DNA of 26,294 bases from Granulosicoccus sp964352535 (GTDB lineage Bacteria > Pseudomonadota > Gammaproteobacteria > Granulosicoccales > Granulosicoccaceae): contig CAYGSW010000051.1 in NCBI GenBank assembly GCA_964352535.1, positions 1 through 26,294 on the forward strand. Reading direction: 5' to 3'. Shown here piece after piece: positions 7,725 to 16,452 of the stretch. The position numbers and the translations under genes were made by a program. Position 1 is the stretch's first letter. Every line of letters starts with the position of its first letter. A model generated the notes under the pieces. That model was not told the origin of the DNA. It was given only the letters and a program-made list of their open reading frames with translations, and ran no database searches.

Positions 7725-9191
7725 TCAATAACGCCAGAAAGCTGGAGTAAACAATACCAGCAACGTGAAAATCTCCAACCGACCAAACAACATGGCCACA
7801 CTGAGCACACTCAGTTCGAAGTCTCCGAGGCTGGAGTAATTGGCCGCAACTATTCCCAGACCGGGACCAAGGTTATTAAGGCAGGCAACAACAGCCGAAA
7901 ACGCACTCTCCTGGTCCAGGCCTGCTGCCATAAGCAACAGTAGCATCACAGCAAGCACCGCAAGATAACTGGCAAAAAATCCCCAGACCACATCGATCAT
8001 GTGGCTTGGCATGGTGGTGCGTCCCACCTTGACCACCACTGTGGCATAAGGGTGCAGCATGCGCAGTAGCTCACGTTGACCCTGCTTGAACAGCAACAAC
8101 ACGCGCACCACTTTCATACCACCACCGGTTGAGCCAGCACACCCACCCGCAAAACTTGCAAACAGCAACAACACCGGAAGAAATCCCGGCCAGTTGAAGT
8201 ATTCTTCTGATGTAAAGCCTGTCGTCGTGCCAATGGACACCACATGAAACAACGCATCACGAAACGATTTGCCAAAGTCGGACGTATGCGTCAAGTAGAG
8301 GTAGCTGCAGGTGATGACAGTGAGTGTTGCTGCAATGTAGATGTAGGTTCGAAACTCTTCATCCCGCCAATAGTGACTAAAACTGAAGTTGCGGGTTACC
8401 GCAAAATGCAGAGCAAAATTCACCCCCGATATCAGCATGAACACCACAGCAATCATTTCAATCAAACCACTGTCAAAGTAGCCAATGCTGGCGTCGTGTG
8501 TGGAGAATCCGCCAATGGCAACGGTTGAAAAACTATGGCTGACGGCATCAAAAAACGTCATGCCTGCGGCCCAGTAGGCCAGCGCACAGGCAATGGTCAA
8601 ACCCAGGTAGATGTACCACAGGGCTTTTGCGGTGTTAGCAATGCGTGGCGTCAATTTGCCCTTGTTGATACCGGGTGTCTCAGCCTTATACAATTGCTGT
8701 CCCCCGATACCCAGTAGTGGCAAGATGGCAACTGCCAGCACAATGATTCCCATTCCGCCAAGCCACTGCATTTGCTGTCTGTAGAAGAGTATGGACTTGG
8801 GCAATAGATCCAGGCCCACGAGCAAAGTTGCGCCTGTGGTAGTCAAACCGGACATCGATTCAAATATGGCGCGAGCCACCGTCAGGTCCAGTGGGGAATA
8901 TAAATAGAACGGTAAGCCTCCGAAGATTCCCAGTACCGCCCAGAACAATACAACGATCAGAAATCCGTCGCGAATACGCAATTCAGCCTCGTGATTTCGC
9001 ACTGGCAAAAACAGAAAAAGGCCTACAGATAGTGTGGCAACAAACGCTCCGATGAATGGAGAGAGTGCCTTGAACTGATCACCATAAACCAGTCCAACGA
9101 GCACAGGGGTGAGCATGGTAATGCTGAACAAGGTAAGCAGCACGCCCACAACGCGCTGCACAACCCTTAACTGAATAGGAATCGGAGACAC
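7725..9191 (-). CDS. trkH: Trk potassium uptake protein TrkH
   Basis: TrkH is the membrane pore of the Trk potassium uptake system; its gating and nucleotide dependence come from TrkA. The 488-residue length fits (E. coli 483). The four selectivity-loop repeats are visible as SGLTTTGATL, VAIGGFSTHDAS, IGTTTGFTS and NNLGPGLG, each with the conserved glycine, and many hydrophobic segments surround them. A basic loop (FKQGQRELLRMLHPYA) typical of TrkH precedes the last repeat. The start is GTG at 9191. It lies 178 bases downstream of trkA on the same strand, the standard partner arrangement. Very secure. Confidence 0.95.
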   Translation of the reverse strand: MSPIPIQLRVVQRVVGVLLTLFSITMLTPVLVGLVYGDQFKALSPFIGAFVATLSVGLFLFLPVRNHEAELRIRDGFLIVVLFWAVLGIFGGLPFYLYSPLDLTVARAIFESMSGLTTTGATLLVGLDLLPKSILFYRQQMQWLGGMGIIVLAVAILPLLGIGGQQLYKAETPGINKGKLTPRIANTAKALWYIYLGLTIACALAYWAAGMTFFDAVSHSFSTVAIGGFSTHDASIGYFDSGLIEMIAVVFMLISGVNFALHFAVTRNFSFSHYWRDEEFRTYIYIAATLTVITCSYLYLTHTSDFGKSFRDALFHVVSIGTTTGFTSEEYFNWPGFLPVLLLFASFAGGCAGSTGGGMKVVRVLLLFKQGQRELLRMLHPYATVVVKVGRTTMPSHMIDVVWGFFASYLAVLAVMLLLLMAAGLDQESAFSAVVACLNNLGPGLGIVAANYSSLGDFELSVLSVAMLFGRLEIFTLLVLFTPAFWRY

Positions 9192-9369
9192 TGGCTATGC
9201 TCTGCAAGACAATATCGACGGCAAGCGCCAGCAATCATTTTCAAGCACGCCAAAGCATCCATCAAACCACCTGCAGAAAAACCTGTTACAAGCGCCAGTG
9301 TTCAGTGGTTTCAGAGGCGACAATGTCAACTCATTCAATGACTGAAGCTTTGATTGAAGCACGGTAGAA

Positions 9370-10845
9370 TTAGACAAAACCAAATCCCACCTGAAACAGT
9401 TTTTCCACCGCATGAATCTCGCTTTTGTCAGTTATCAGCAGTATCAGGTGATCCTCTGATTCAACAATCAGATCGTGATGAGCAATCATCACTTTGTCGC
9501 CACGTACCACTACACCAATGCTGGCACTCTCTGGTAGGCTAATATCGCCAATGGCAAGTCCTACCAGTTTCGATGTCTCCTTGTCGCCCCTGGCAACCCC
9601 TTCCAGAGCTTCAGCCTCACCACGGCGCAAGGAATGTACGGCTGCCACATCTCCCTGACGCGTCAACGTTAACAAGGCTCCAATCGTTATCTGTTGTGGC
9701 GATATGGCCACATCGATCATGCCATCCTCGATAAGGTCGACATAGGCTGGGCGGTTGATCAGAGACATGACCTTGCCAGCGCCTTTTTTCTTTGCCAGCA
9801 TGGCAGACAGAATGTTGGCTTCATCGTCATTGGTCAGCGCGCAATACACATCCATGGCCTCTATGTATTCTTTCTTCATCAGGTCAAGATCGGCTGCATC
9901 ACCGGTGTGCACCTGCGTATCCTTGAGCACCGATGACAGATGTATTGCGCGCTTTGCATTCATCTCGATAAGCTTGACTTCGTAGTGCCTTTCAAGCTTC
10001 CTGGACAGTAACAACCCGATGTTTCCGCCGCCTGCAATCATGATGCGCTTGCAACGCACTTCATCATGATGAAACTGGGCCATGACCTTGGCGGTATCCT
10101 TGCGCTTGCCCATGAAGAAAATAACGTCATCTGTCTTGATGACCGTCTTGCCATCAGGAATAATGGGCTTCTCGGCAACTTCTTGCACTTCTGCTGCGCG
10201 TCGGTTTGAACGCTTGGCGCGACGAGGGACCCATCCGTTTCGGGTACCCGCTTTGTCTTCCTCTTTTTCTTTGGCACCGCGGTATACGGCAACCACGCGT
10301 GTATCGACAGAAGGCAGCAACACAGTCAGGTGCGATAGCGGCCAGCCTTCCATTGGTGCACCCTCTTGCACCTTCACACCCACCAGTCTTACTTTACTGT
10401 CGGCAAAATCCACTACCTGGATGGCACCGGGGTGTTCGATGATGCGTTCAACATGATCAGTTATCAGCTGCTCCGGGCTGATAATAGTGTCGATGGGGAT
10501 ATTGTCGTTCTGGAACAAATCCTTTTCACGCGCATACTCAGTCGAGCGTATGCGGGCAATCTTGCTGGGTGTGCGGTACAGACTATAGGCAATCTGTATG
10601 GCCACAATATTGGTTTCATCTGAGTCGGTGGCTGCAATGATCATATCGGCATCCTCGGCGCCAGCCTCTTTCAACACCTCAGGGTGTGAGGCAAATCCGA
10701 CAACCGTCTGAAGCTCTTCTACCTCTTCCAGATGTTTGAGCGCCTCAATGTTGGTATCAACCACCACCAGATCATTCTGCTCAGCTGCCAGACTACGAGC
10801 TACCGACTGGCCAACCTGCCCAGCGCCGAGTACGATTATTTTCAT
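9370..10845 (-). CDS. trkA: Trk system peripheral protein TrkA
   Basis: TrkA is the cytoplasmic NAD(H)/ATP-binding regulator that assembles under TrkH. Two RCK units are visible. The first Rossmann motif is VLGAGQVGQSVA (5-16), and the second is MIAGGGNIGLLLS (about 269-281). The protein has 491 residues against about 458 in E. coli. The excess is explained by a charged insertion of about 36 residues (about 191-226, bases 10165-10275) inside the first RCK_C domain, between AVYRG and IIPDGKTVIKTDDV. The ATG lies only six bases after the ntrX stop, so translation is probably coupled. Function is secure; the meaning of the insertion is not known. Confidence 0.95.
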   Translation of the reverse strand: MKIIVLGAGQVGQSVARSLAAEQNDLVVVDTNIEALKHLEEVEELQTVVGFASHPEVLKEAGAEDADMIIAATDSDETNIVAIQIAYSLYRTPSKIARIRSTEYAREKDLFQNDNIPIDTIISPEQLITDHVERIIEHPGAIQVVDFADSKVRLVGVKVQEGAPMEGWPLSHLTVLLPSVDTRVVAVYRGAKEKEEDKAGTRNGWVPRRAKRSNRRAAEVQEVAEKPIIPDGKTVIKTDDVIFFMGKRKDTAKVMAQFHHDEVRCKRIMIAGGGNIGLLLSRKLERHYEVKLIEMNAKRAIHLSSVLKDTQVHTGDAADLDLMKKEYIEAMDVYCALTNDDEANILSAMLAKKKGAGKVMSLINRPAYVDLIEDGMIDVAISPQQITIGALLTLTRQGDVAAVHSLRRGEAEALEGVARGDKETSKLVGLAIGDISLPESASIGVVVRGDKVMIAHHDLIVESEDHLILLITDKSEIHAVEKLFQVGFGFV

Positions 10846-10851
10846 CAGCTG

Positions 10852-12216
10852 TTATACCCGGACTTTGTCCAGATCGATATCAAGACTGCGCAGTTTGCGA
10901 TACAGATGGGTCCGCTCCATACCAACATGCTTGGCAAGGTCACCAATGTTTCCCCCGGTCTTCACCAGGCAACGCAAAAGATACTGCCTTTCAAAATCAG
11001 CGCGTGCTTCGCGCAGTGGCAAATCGTAACGCAAGGACAACGTGGTATCGCTGGATTCCACAGCTCCCAGTACCCGATTGATTTCGGCCACTTCAACCAT
11101 CGACGATCCGCCCAACAACAGGATGCGCTGCACCAGGTTCTTCAATTCCAGTAAATTGCCGGGCCAGTCGAGATTGCGCAAACGGTTCTGGGCGGCCACG
11201 CTGAAATGTCGATAGGCAAGCCCCTCTTCCTGAACATGCCAGTCTACCAACCCTTCAAGCAGCGCAGGGATATCCTCGGGGTGTTCTCGCAGTGGCTTGA
11301 TCGTGAGCGTTTCGCTACACAGCAAGCGCGCCAGTACAGGATCAAAACTGCCCCGTTTGAGCGGCAATGACAAATCCTGCCGCGACGAGGCAACAAGCCG
11401 GCAACGAAAAGACACTCTGGTGGACGAACCGACCCGCAGAAAACCCTGTTGTTCAATGGCCTGCAGCAGGCACTGCTGGGCGTTGCCGGGCAGCAACTCC
11501 ACATCGGTCAGAAACAGTGTGCCACCCAATGCTGACTCCAGATAACCCATGCTTACCGCGCTGCCGCTCTCTTCACCAAACAACTCACGATGTGCGTTGA
11601 CTGCAGACAATGTGTCACAGCGTAGCTGTACAAACCGGCCAGATAGCTCAGGATGACGATCATGGATGCTTTGTGCAAATAGCACACGCCCGCTGCCTGA
11701 CTCCCCCAACAGCAACAGTGAATGGGTTTTAGTCGCCTGGTCGTGCACCTGCTCGCGCAGGGTTTTGACATAGTCACTGACCCCGAGCAAAAACGGCAAT
11801 CTGCGAGGATTGTCCACCACCGAGCGACCCTGGTCGTCATTATTAACGCCCTCGGCAAGTCCTTTCTCGACGGTCAACAGCAGTTTGGCGAGCGACAAGG
11901 GTTTTTCAATGAAATCCACAGCCCCGTGTCGAGTTGCCTCAACAGCTGTCTCGACCGTGCCGTGGCCAGAGATCATGATGACCGGGAAATTCAGGCTGCC
12001 TGCGCTTTTCCACGACTTGAGCAGCGACACCCCGTCCATGTCCGGCATCCAGATATCCAGCAGGACCAGATCGGGCACAGCCTCTTCGATCGCATGCTGC
12101 GCCGCCGCAGCCGTATCAGCCACAGATACCGCATAGCCCTCGTCTTCAAGGATCTCCTGCAACAGCCCCCGAATGTCAGGCTCGTCGTCAACGACCAAAA
12201 TTGAACGTTCATTCAT
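10852..12216 (-). CDS. ntrX: NtrX-like response regulator with degenerate AAA+ domain
   Basis: This 454-residue protein has a receiver domain (about 5-118; DDE at 10-12, phosphoacceptor Asp54, Lys105-type KP in FIEKPLS), a central NtrC-type AAA+ domain (about 145-315) and a Fis-type helix-turn-helix (about 412-448, GMERTHLYRKL). The receiver looks functional. The AAA+ domain does not: the Walker A lysine is replaced by arginine (GESGSGR, 171-177), the GAFTGA loop is absent (the site after ELFG reads EESGSAVSMG), and Walker B reads FLTDVE instead of FLDE. It therefore probably does not activate sigma-54 polymerase and may work as a plain DNA-binding regulator. A GGAG site seven bases before the ATG is clear, and the ATGA overlap with ntrY shows they are partners. 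Confidence 0.88.
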   Translation of the reverse strand: MNERSILVVDDEPDIRGLLQEILEDEGYAVSVADTAAAAQHAIEEAVPDLVLLDIWMPDMDGVSLLKSWKSAGSLNFPVIMISGHGTVETAVEATRHGAVDFIEKPLSLAKLLLTVEKGLAEGVNNDDQGRSVVDNPRRLPFLLGVSDYVKTLREQVHDQATKTHSLLLLGESGSGRVLFAQSIHDRHPELSGRFVQLRCDTLSAVNAHRELFGEESGSAVSMGYLESALGGTLFLTDVELLPGNAQQCLLQAIEQQGFLRVGSSTRVSFRCRLVASSRQDLSLPLKRGSFDPVLARLLCSETLTIKPLREHPEDIPALLEGLVDWHVQEEGLAYRHFSVAAQNRLRNLDWPGNLLELKNLVQRILLLGGSSMVEVAEINRVLGAVESSDTTLSLRYDLPLREARADFERQYLLRCLVKTGGNIGDLAKHVGMERTHLYRKLRSLDIDLDKVRV

Positions 12217-14429
12217 GCGGCATCTCCACGAAGCTGCAGGCTGGAAGGATAAGGCAAACTGATGATCACTGCTGCGCCGCCACCGGCCAGATTCTCCGCA
12301 CGTATCTTGCCATTATGCTCCTCAACGATCTTCTTGACGATCGCAAGCCCAAGTCCTGTGCCTTTGGGCTTGGATGACACGTAAGGTTCAAACATTCGGT
12401 CCATCAGATCCACGGGAAAGCCCGGCCCCTTATCTTCGGCAATGATTTCCAGAAAATCATTGCCAGACTCACTGCGCAGGCGCGTGGACAGGCTCACCAC
12501 TTTGGGCAGTTTGCCATGCTGGGCTTCGAGTGAATTCTTTACAAGATTATGCGTTAACTGACGCATGCGCGGCAGATCGACTGACAGCTTGGGAATTTGC
12601 GATGGCAGATTCAGATTGATCCGCACCGAATCCTGACTATTGGTATACAGATCAGCAACTTCGCTCAGCAATTGATTTATGCTGGTTGGCACCAGTGTCA
12701 GGTTGGGCGTAGAGGCATATTCCGCAAAAGCGTTGACCATGCCCTTGAGTGAATCCACCTGATTTTCAATGGTATGAGTGAGCCGCTCCAGTAATTCAAC
12801 ATCACGCCCGGTAAGCTTGTGCGCAAACTTGTGCCGCAGCCGTTCGGCGGACAATTGAATCGGCGTCAGCGGATTCTTGATTTCATGTGCAAGCCTGCGT
12901 GCTACCTCACTCCAGGCCGCATCGCGTTGAGCGCTGATCAGGTTGGTCATGTCGTCGATAACAATAACGCGTCCTGTGAGCTGTTCTGATGAATCTACAA
13001 GGACCGTGCCACGACAAAACAGAAAGCGTCGTCCGCCCTGATCAAACACTTCGATCTCAGCAGACCACTCCTTGTCAGCGTGCAGACCCAGCGGCACCCG
13101 GACTTGCTCACTGAATTGAGCAGCAACACTGTTATCCTGTACATCATGGGTCAGCGGCTGCCCTCGCATCTGCACCAGTTCGCTGCCCAGGATGGCAATG
13201 GCGGCAGGGTTACTGGTGAGCACATTGTTCTGTGCATCCAGCGTGATTACACCGCTGGAGATCTGACCCAGAACAGCCTGCAAGCGCGCTCGCTGGCGTT
13301 CAACCTGACGCTGGCTGTGTTCAGCACTCTGACGGCTCTGCTCCAGCTGCAGCGTCATGTAGTTGAACGATTGGACAAGAAATCCCAGTTCATCATTCTG
13401 GGTGCGCTTGTAGATGCGCGTGGCGTAGTTGCCCTGAGCCACCGAACGAGTCCCTTCAACAAGATCATGAATAGGCATCATCATTCTACGCGCAGCGTAC
13501 AAGGCAAACCACAGCGCCATCATGGCAGATAACAACAGTGCCAGTGACAACGTGAGCATGGAGCTGATCATCAGCGGATCACGCAAGAAAACAAGCTGAC
13601 GATATTGCTGGTAGCTCGACTGAACACTTTCCGCCAGGTCTGCTGACCTCTCCGCTATCGGATACAGCGCTTGCAGTACCGAGTTTTCACGCGAGGCATC
13701 CTCGGCGAACACGGGGGTTACCACGCGAATATAAAGCTCACCACGACCGATGGGATCCACCCCGACGTAGGAGAGACCTTGCCTGGCCCGGGTAACAAGA
13801 TCATTCTCCGGACGGTTCGGTTGCACGGAGATACTGTCCATCAAACCGGTGGATGCAATGATGCGATTATCAGGGCCTATCAAAGTCATCTCACTGGCCT
13901 CGGTTTCGCTTGTCAAACTGTTCAGCTCAACCACCGCCACCGATTCACTGACCCCGACAAGCTGTTCGGCAATGCCCAGTGTGTCTCTCTGCAACATGCT
14001 CATCTGCAGCTCAAGTGATTCGCGGCTCAGCTCCAGCGCATCATCCAGCGCTTTGTCGATCTCTAGATCAAAGTAGCTGTTGATATTGGCGCGCAGGAAT
14101 CGAATGGAAAATCCATACACCAATGTGACCGGAACCAGCGCCAGCAGCACCGATACAATCACAAGCTTCACCGTTAGTCTTGAGCCTGCTATGCGTGCGC
14201 GAAACTCCTTGATTAACCGCCAGCCATTCATGATGATCAGCACGGCGATGAAACATAGTGCCAGACCGTTTCCCAGCAACAACCAATGGTAATACTGGCC
14301 AAAACGCTCCAGCTGCAATGCCATGGTGCCCAGCACATACAACGATGCTATGAGGACAACAAACAGCAAGGCCATCAGAACAGCACTGCTCAACAGTCGC
14401 TGACGCAAAATGTTCAGGTAACCGGCCAT
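12213..14429 (-). CDS. ntrY: NtrY-like membrane sensor histidine kinase
   Basis: This 738-residue sensor kinase has hydrophobic segments near residues 13-36, 48-68, 84-108 and 287-311, a probable periplasmic or extracytoplasmic sensor region between the third and fourth, a HAMP domain (about 310-365), a PAS region (about 380-490) and a HisKA/HATPase pair. The H-box is RRLAHEIKNPLTP with His515, the N-box HNLVKNS (627-633), and the G boxes EDKGPGF (665-671) and GTGLGLAIV (690-698). All catalytic motifs are intact. The layout matches the NtrY family, linked in other bacteria to nitrogen, redox or envelope control; the signal here is unknown. A weak AAGAG site precedes the ATG, and the gene overlaps the end of the DUF4390 gene by 16 bases. 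Confidence 0.92.
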   Translation of the reverse strand: MAGYLNILRQRLLSSAVLMALLFVVLIASLYVLGTMALQLERFGQYYHWLLLGNGLALCFIAVLIIMNGWRLIKEFRARIAGSRLTVKLVIVSVLLALVPVTLVYGFSIRFLRANINSYFDLEIDKALDDALELSRESLELQMSMLQRDTLGIAEQLVGVSESVAVVELNSLTSETEASEMTLIGPDNRIIASTGLMDSISVQPNRPENDLVTRARQGLSYVGVDPIGRGELYIRVVTPVFAEDASRENSVLQALYPIAERSADLAESVQSSYQQYRQLVFLRDPLMISSMLTLSLALLLSAMMALWFALYAARRMMMPIHDLVEGTRSVAQGNYATRIYKRTQNDELGFLVQSFNYMTLQLEQSRQSAEHSQRQVERQRARLQAVLGQISSGVITLDAQNNVLTSNPAAIAILGSELVQMRGQPLTHDVQDNSVAAQFSEQVRVPLGLHADKEWSAEIEVFDQGGRRFLFCRGTVLVDSSEQLTGRVIVIDDMTNLISAQRDAAWSEVARRLAHEIKNPLTPIQLSAERLRHKFAHKLTGRDVELLERLTHTIENQVDSLKGMVNAFAEYASTPNLTLVPTSINQLLSEVADLYTNSQDSVRINLNLPSQIPKLSVDLPRMRQLTHNLVKNSLEAQHGKLPKVVSLSTRLRSESGNDFLEIIAEDKGPGFPVDLMDRMFEPYVSSKPKGTGLGLAIVKKIVEEHNGKIRAENLAGGGAAVIISLPYPSSLQLRGDAA

Positions 14430-15115
14430 CGATACTCTTGGCTCTGCAATGTCCAGCTGGAACGGATGATGGGCTGCAGTGGCAGTGGTAATGCTGATCG
14501 AAGCAAGCTCATGTCCAGTGCTGCAACGAGTCCTTCTTTTGCCATTGAAGCGACTTGCTGATCATCCAACTCAAAGCTGCTTCGACCAAGTTCCCCAAGC
14601 CCCGCCAGCGCCGAACTCAGGGAACGAAAATTGCGATTGACGTCAGTCTCCAGTGCGCTGACTCGATAGTGACGCGTCAGCTCATAGTATGTCAGCGTGT
14701 ACCGACGCTGTACGCTGACGACCGTCCGGTCCAGCCACCATGAGCGCGGTTCTAGCAGTTGCAGACTCAATACGAACGTTAGTGGCACACCACTGTCCAG
14801 TCCCGCTTCAACTGTTGCTGGCAGCGTTATGTGCGCATCAGCGCTCAGATGCAGCTGCTGGTTGTCATACTCGAGCAACACATTGCTGAGTCTGATGCCG
14901 TCAGCATCATTCAGTGGCGCATATCGCAAGGATTGCCAGACAAGTAATGCAGTGCCCAGCAAACCCACCACAACCAAAGCCCACAATAACCCGGCCAGTG
15001 CAGTACCAGAGCCGTGCCCATGATGCTGCACGCTATAAGGCAGGTAACGCAAAGTGTTGCGAAGTCCTGTTGTGTGCTGTGACTGACAGCAGCTCATTGC
15101 GCAGTGCACATGCAT
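14414..15115 (-). CDS. DUF4390 family membrane-anchored protein
   Basis: The frame is open to 15241, but the upstream part overlaps rsmB, which ends at 15147. I place the start at ATG 15115 (233 residues); GTG at 15157 or ATG at 15097 are alternatives. One hydrophobic segment, ALAGLLWALVVVGLLGTALL, lies about 35-55 residues from the start. The rest looks like an extracytoplasmic beta-rich domain, with RRYTLTYYELTRHYRV and FRSLSSALAGLG, which I recognise as the pattern of DUF4390 proteins encoded between rsmB and a two-component kinase in many gammaproteobacteria and betaproteobacteria. Its role is unknown; the conserved position beside ntrY suggests a link to NtrYX sensing, which is inference. 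Confidence 0.8.
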   Translation of the reverse strand: MHVHCAMSCCQSQHTTGLRNTLRYLPYSVQHHGHGSGTALAGLLWALVVVGLLGTALLVWQSLRYAPLNDADGIRLSNVLLEYDNQQLHLSADAHITLPATVEAGLDSGVPLTFVLSLQLLEPRSWWLDRTVVSVQRRYTLTYYELTRHYRVSALETDVNRNFRSLSSALAGLGELGRSSFELDDQQVASMAKEGLVAALDMSLLRSALPLPLQPIIRSSWTLQSQEYRWPVT

Positions 15116-15146
15116 CGATTGAAAAGCACAGCCGTCAGGCAGAGCT

Positions 15147-16448
15147 TCATGATGCACATTTCCGAATGGGTGCGTAAAAGAATCCGTCCATGGCCTGCTC
15201 GCCCGGAAAAATCTGCCGGATGCCTTCCAGTGCCTGAGCATCGCGCGTGCGCTGCAGAAAAGACGCTAGCTGATGTTCGTTTTCTGTTTTCAGAATAGAA
15301 CAGGTGACATACAACAACACACCGTTTGGCTTCAACGTCTGCCAGAGCGCATCCAGCAGGCGCGCCTGTAGCTGTGCCAGAGCTGCAATATCCGTATCAC
15401 GCCGCAACAACTTGATATCAGGGTGCCTGCGAATGACACCCGTGCCTGAGCACGGTGCATCAAGCAAAATCGCATCAAAGAGGCAACCGTCCCACCATGT
15501 GGCTGTGGCCGACGCATCTGCATGGATCAGCGTGACCATCGATTCCAGTTGAAGTCGCTGCAGCGTTGACAAAACACTGGAAAGGCGAGTGTCATCATGA
15601 TCGATGGCCGTAATATCCGAATACCATCCGGACTCAGCAGCATGCGCTGTTTTGCCACCAGGCGCTGCGCAAGCGTCCAGCAAACGACCACCCGCAGGTA
15701 CATGCTTTGCCAGTAGTTGACCGGCTAACTGGGCAGCCCCGTCCTGAACACTCACATCACCCTGATCAAATCCGGGCAATCTTCCAACAGGTACCGGGGC
15801 ATCCAGCACCAGTGCCCACGGTAGTTCAGCAAGGTTTCCGGCAGACAGACCCTCATCGTGCAAACGCGCTTGGTAGTCCTTGACGCTACCGTGTCGCTGA
15901 TTGATCCGTAGACACATCGGTGCCTGCTGGTTGTTGGCAGTACAGATCGCTTCCCACTGATCAGGCCAATCGTGACGAAAATGCGTGATCAGCCAGGCGG
16001 GATGACTGTGCAACCCCTCTTCTGCCAGCGCAGCTTGCAGGGATTCCAACTGACGCTGGAAATTTCTGAGTACGGCATTAACCAGTCCACGCGCCCACGG
16101 TTTTTTCAGACGCTTGACAACTTTTACCGTTTCATCAACCGCCGCGTAATTGGCAGTGGGTGTGTGCATCAACTGAAACACGCCCAACTGCATCAGCAAA
16201 TAGACATCCTTGTCTTTCGCTTTCAGAGGTTTGTCCAGTAGCTGGTCTACCAGTGCTTCAAGTTGTTGTGCCCAGCGACACCAGCCAAAGCTCCAGGCTT
16301 GCAGTTGTGCCTGTTCACTGATGGCCACTCGCAGTTGCGCCTCTGGCAGAAGACGCGTCAACGACCCACTCTTGCCTTGCAGGCGCAACATCAACTGCAG
16401 ACATTGAAAACGCAGATTAGTGGCTGATTCAGCTATTTTTGTTGTCAC
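15147..16448 (-). CDS. rsmB: 16S rRNA (cytosine-967-C5) methyltransferase RsmB
   Basis: RsmB methylates C967 of 16S rRNA using S-adenosylmethionine. The 433-residue length fits the family (E. coli 429). The N-terminal NusB-like domain contains ALVDQLLDKPLK and VNAVLRNFQR. The catalytic domain has the SAM motif LLDACAAPGGKTAHA, the release cysteine in DAPCSGTGVIRRHPDIKLLRR and the nucleophilic cysteine in YVTCSILKTENE, so both required cysteines are present. The start is GTG at 16448, four bases after the fmt stop. The gene order def-fmt-rsmB is classical. Very secure. Confidence 0.95.
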   Translation of the reverse strand: MTTKIAESATNLRFQCLQLMLRLQGKSGSLTRLLPEAQLRVAISEQAQLQAWSFGWCRWAQQLEALVDQLLDKPLKAKDKDVYLLMQLGVFQLMHTPTANYAAVDETVKVVKRLKKPWARGLVNAVLRNFQRQLESLQAALAEEGLHSHPAWLITHFRHDWPDQWEAICTANNQQAPMCLRINQRHGSVKDYQARLHDEGLSAGNLAELPWALVLDAPVPVGRLPGFDQGDVSVQDGAAQLAGQLLAKHVPAGGRLLDACAAPGGKTAHAAESGWYSDITAIDHDDTRLSSVLSTLQRLQLESMVTLIHADASATATWWDGCLFDAILLDAPCSGTGVIRRHPDIKLLRRDTDIAALAQLQARLLDALWQTLKPNGVLLYVTCSILKTENEHQLASFLQRTRDAQALEGIRQIFPGEQAMDGFFYAPIRKCAS

Positions 16449-16452
16449 GGTA

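Noticed and set aside
11722..12204. + strand frame of 160 codons opposite ntrX
   Set aside because: It is the complement of the receiver domain, whose motifs are clear on the - strand.
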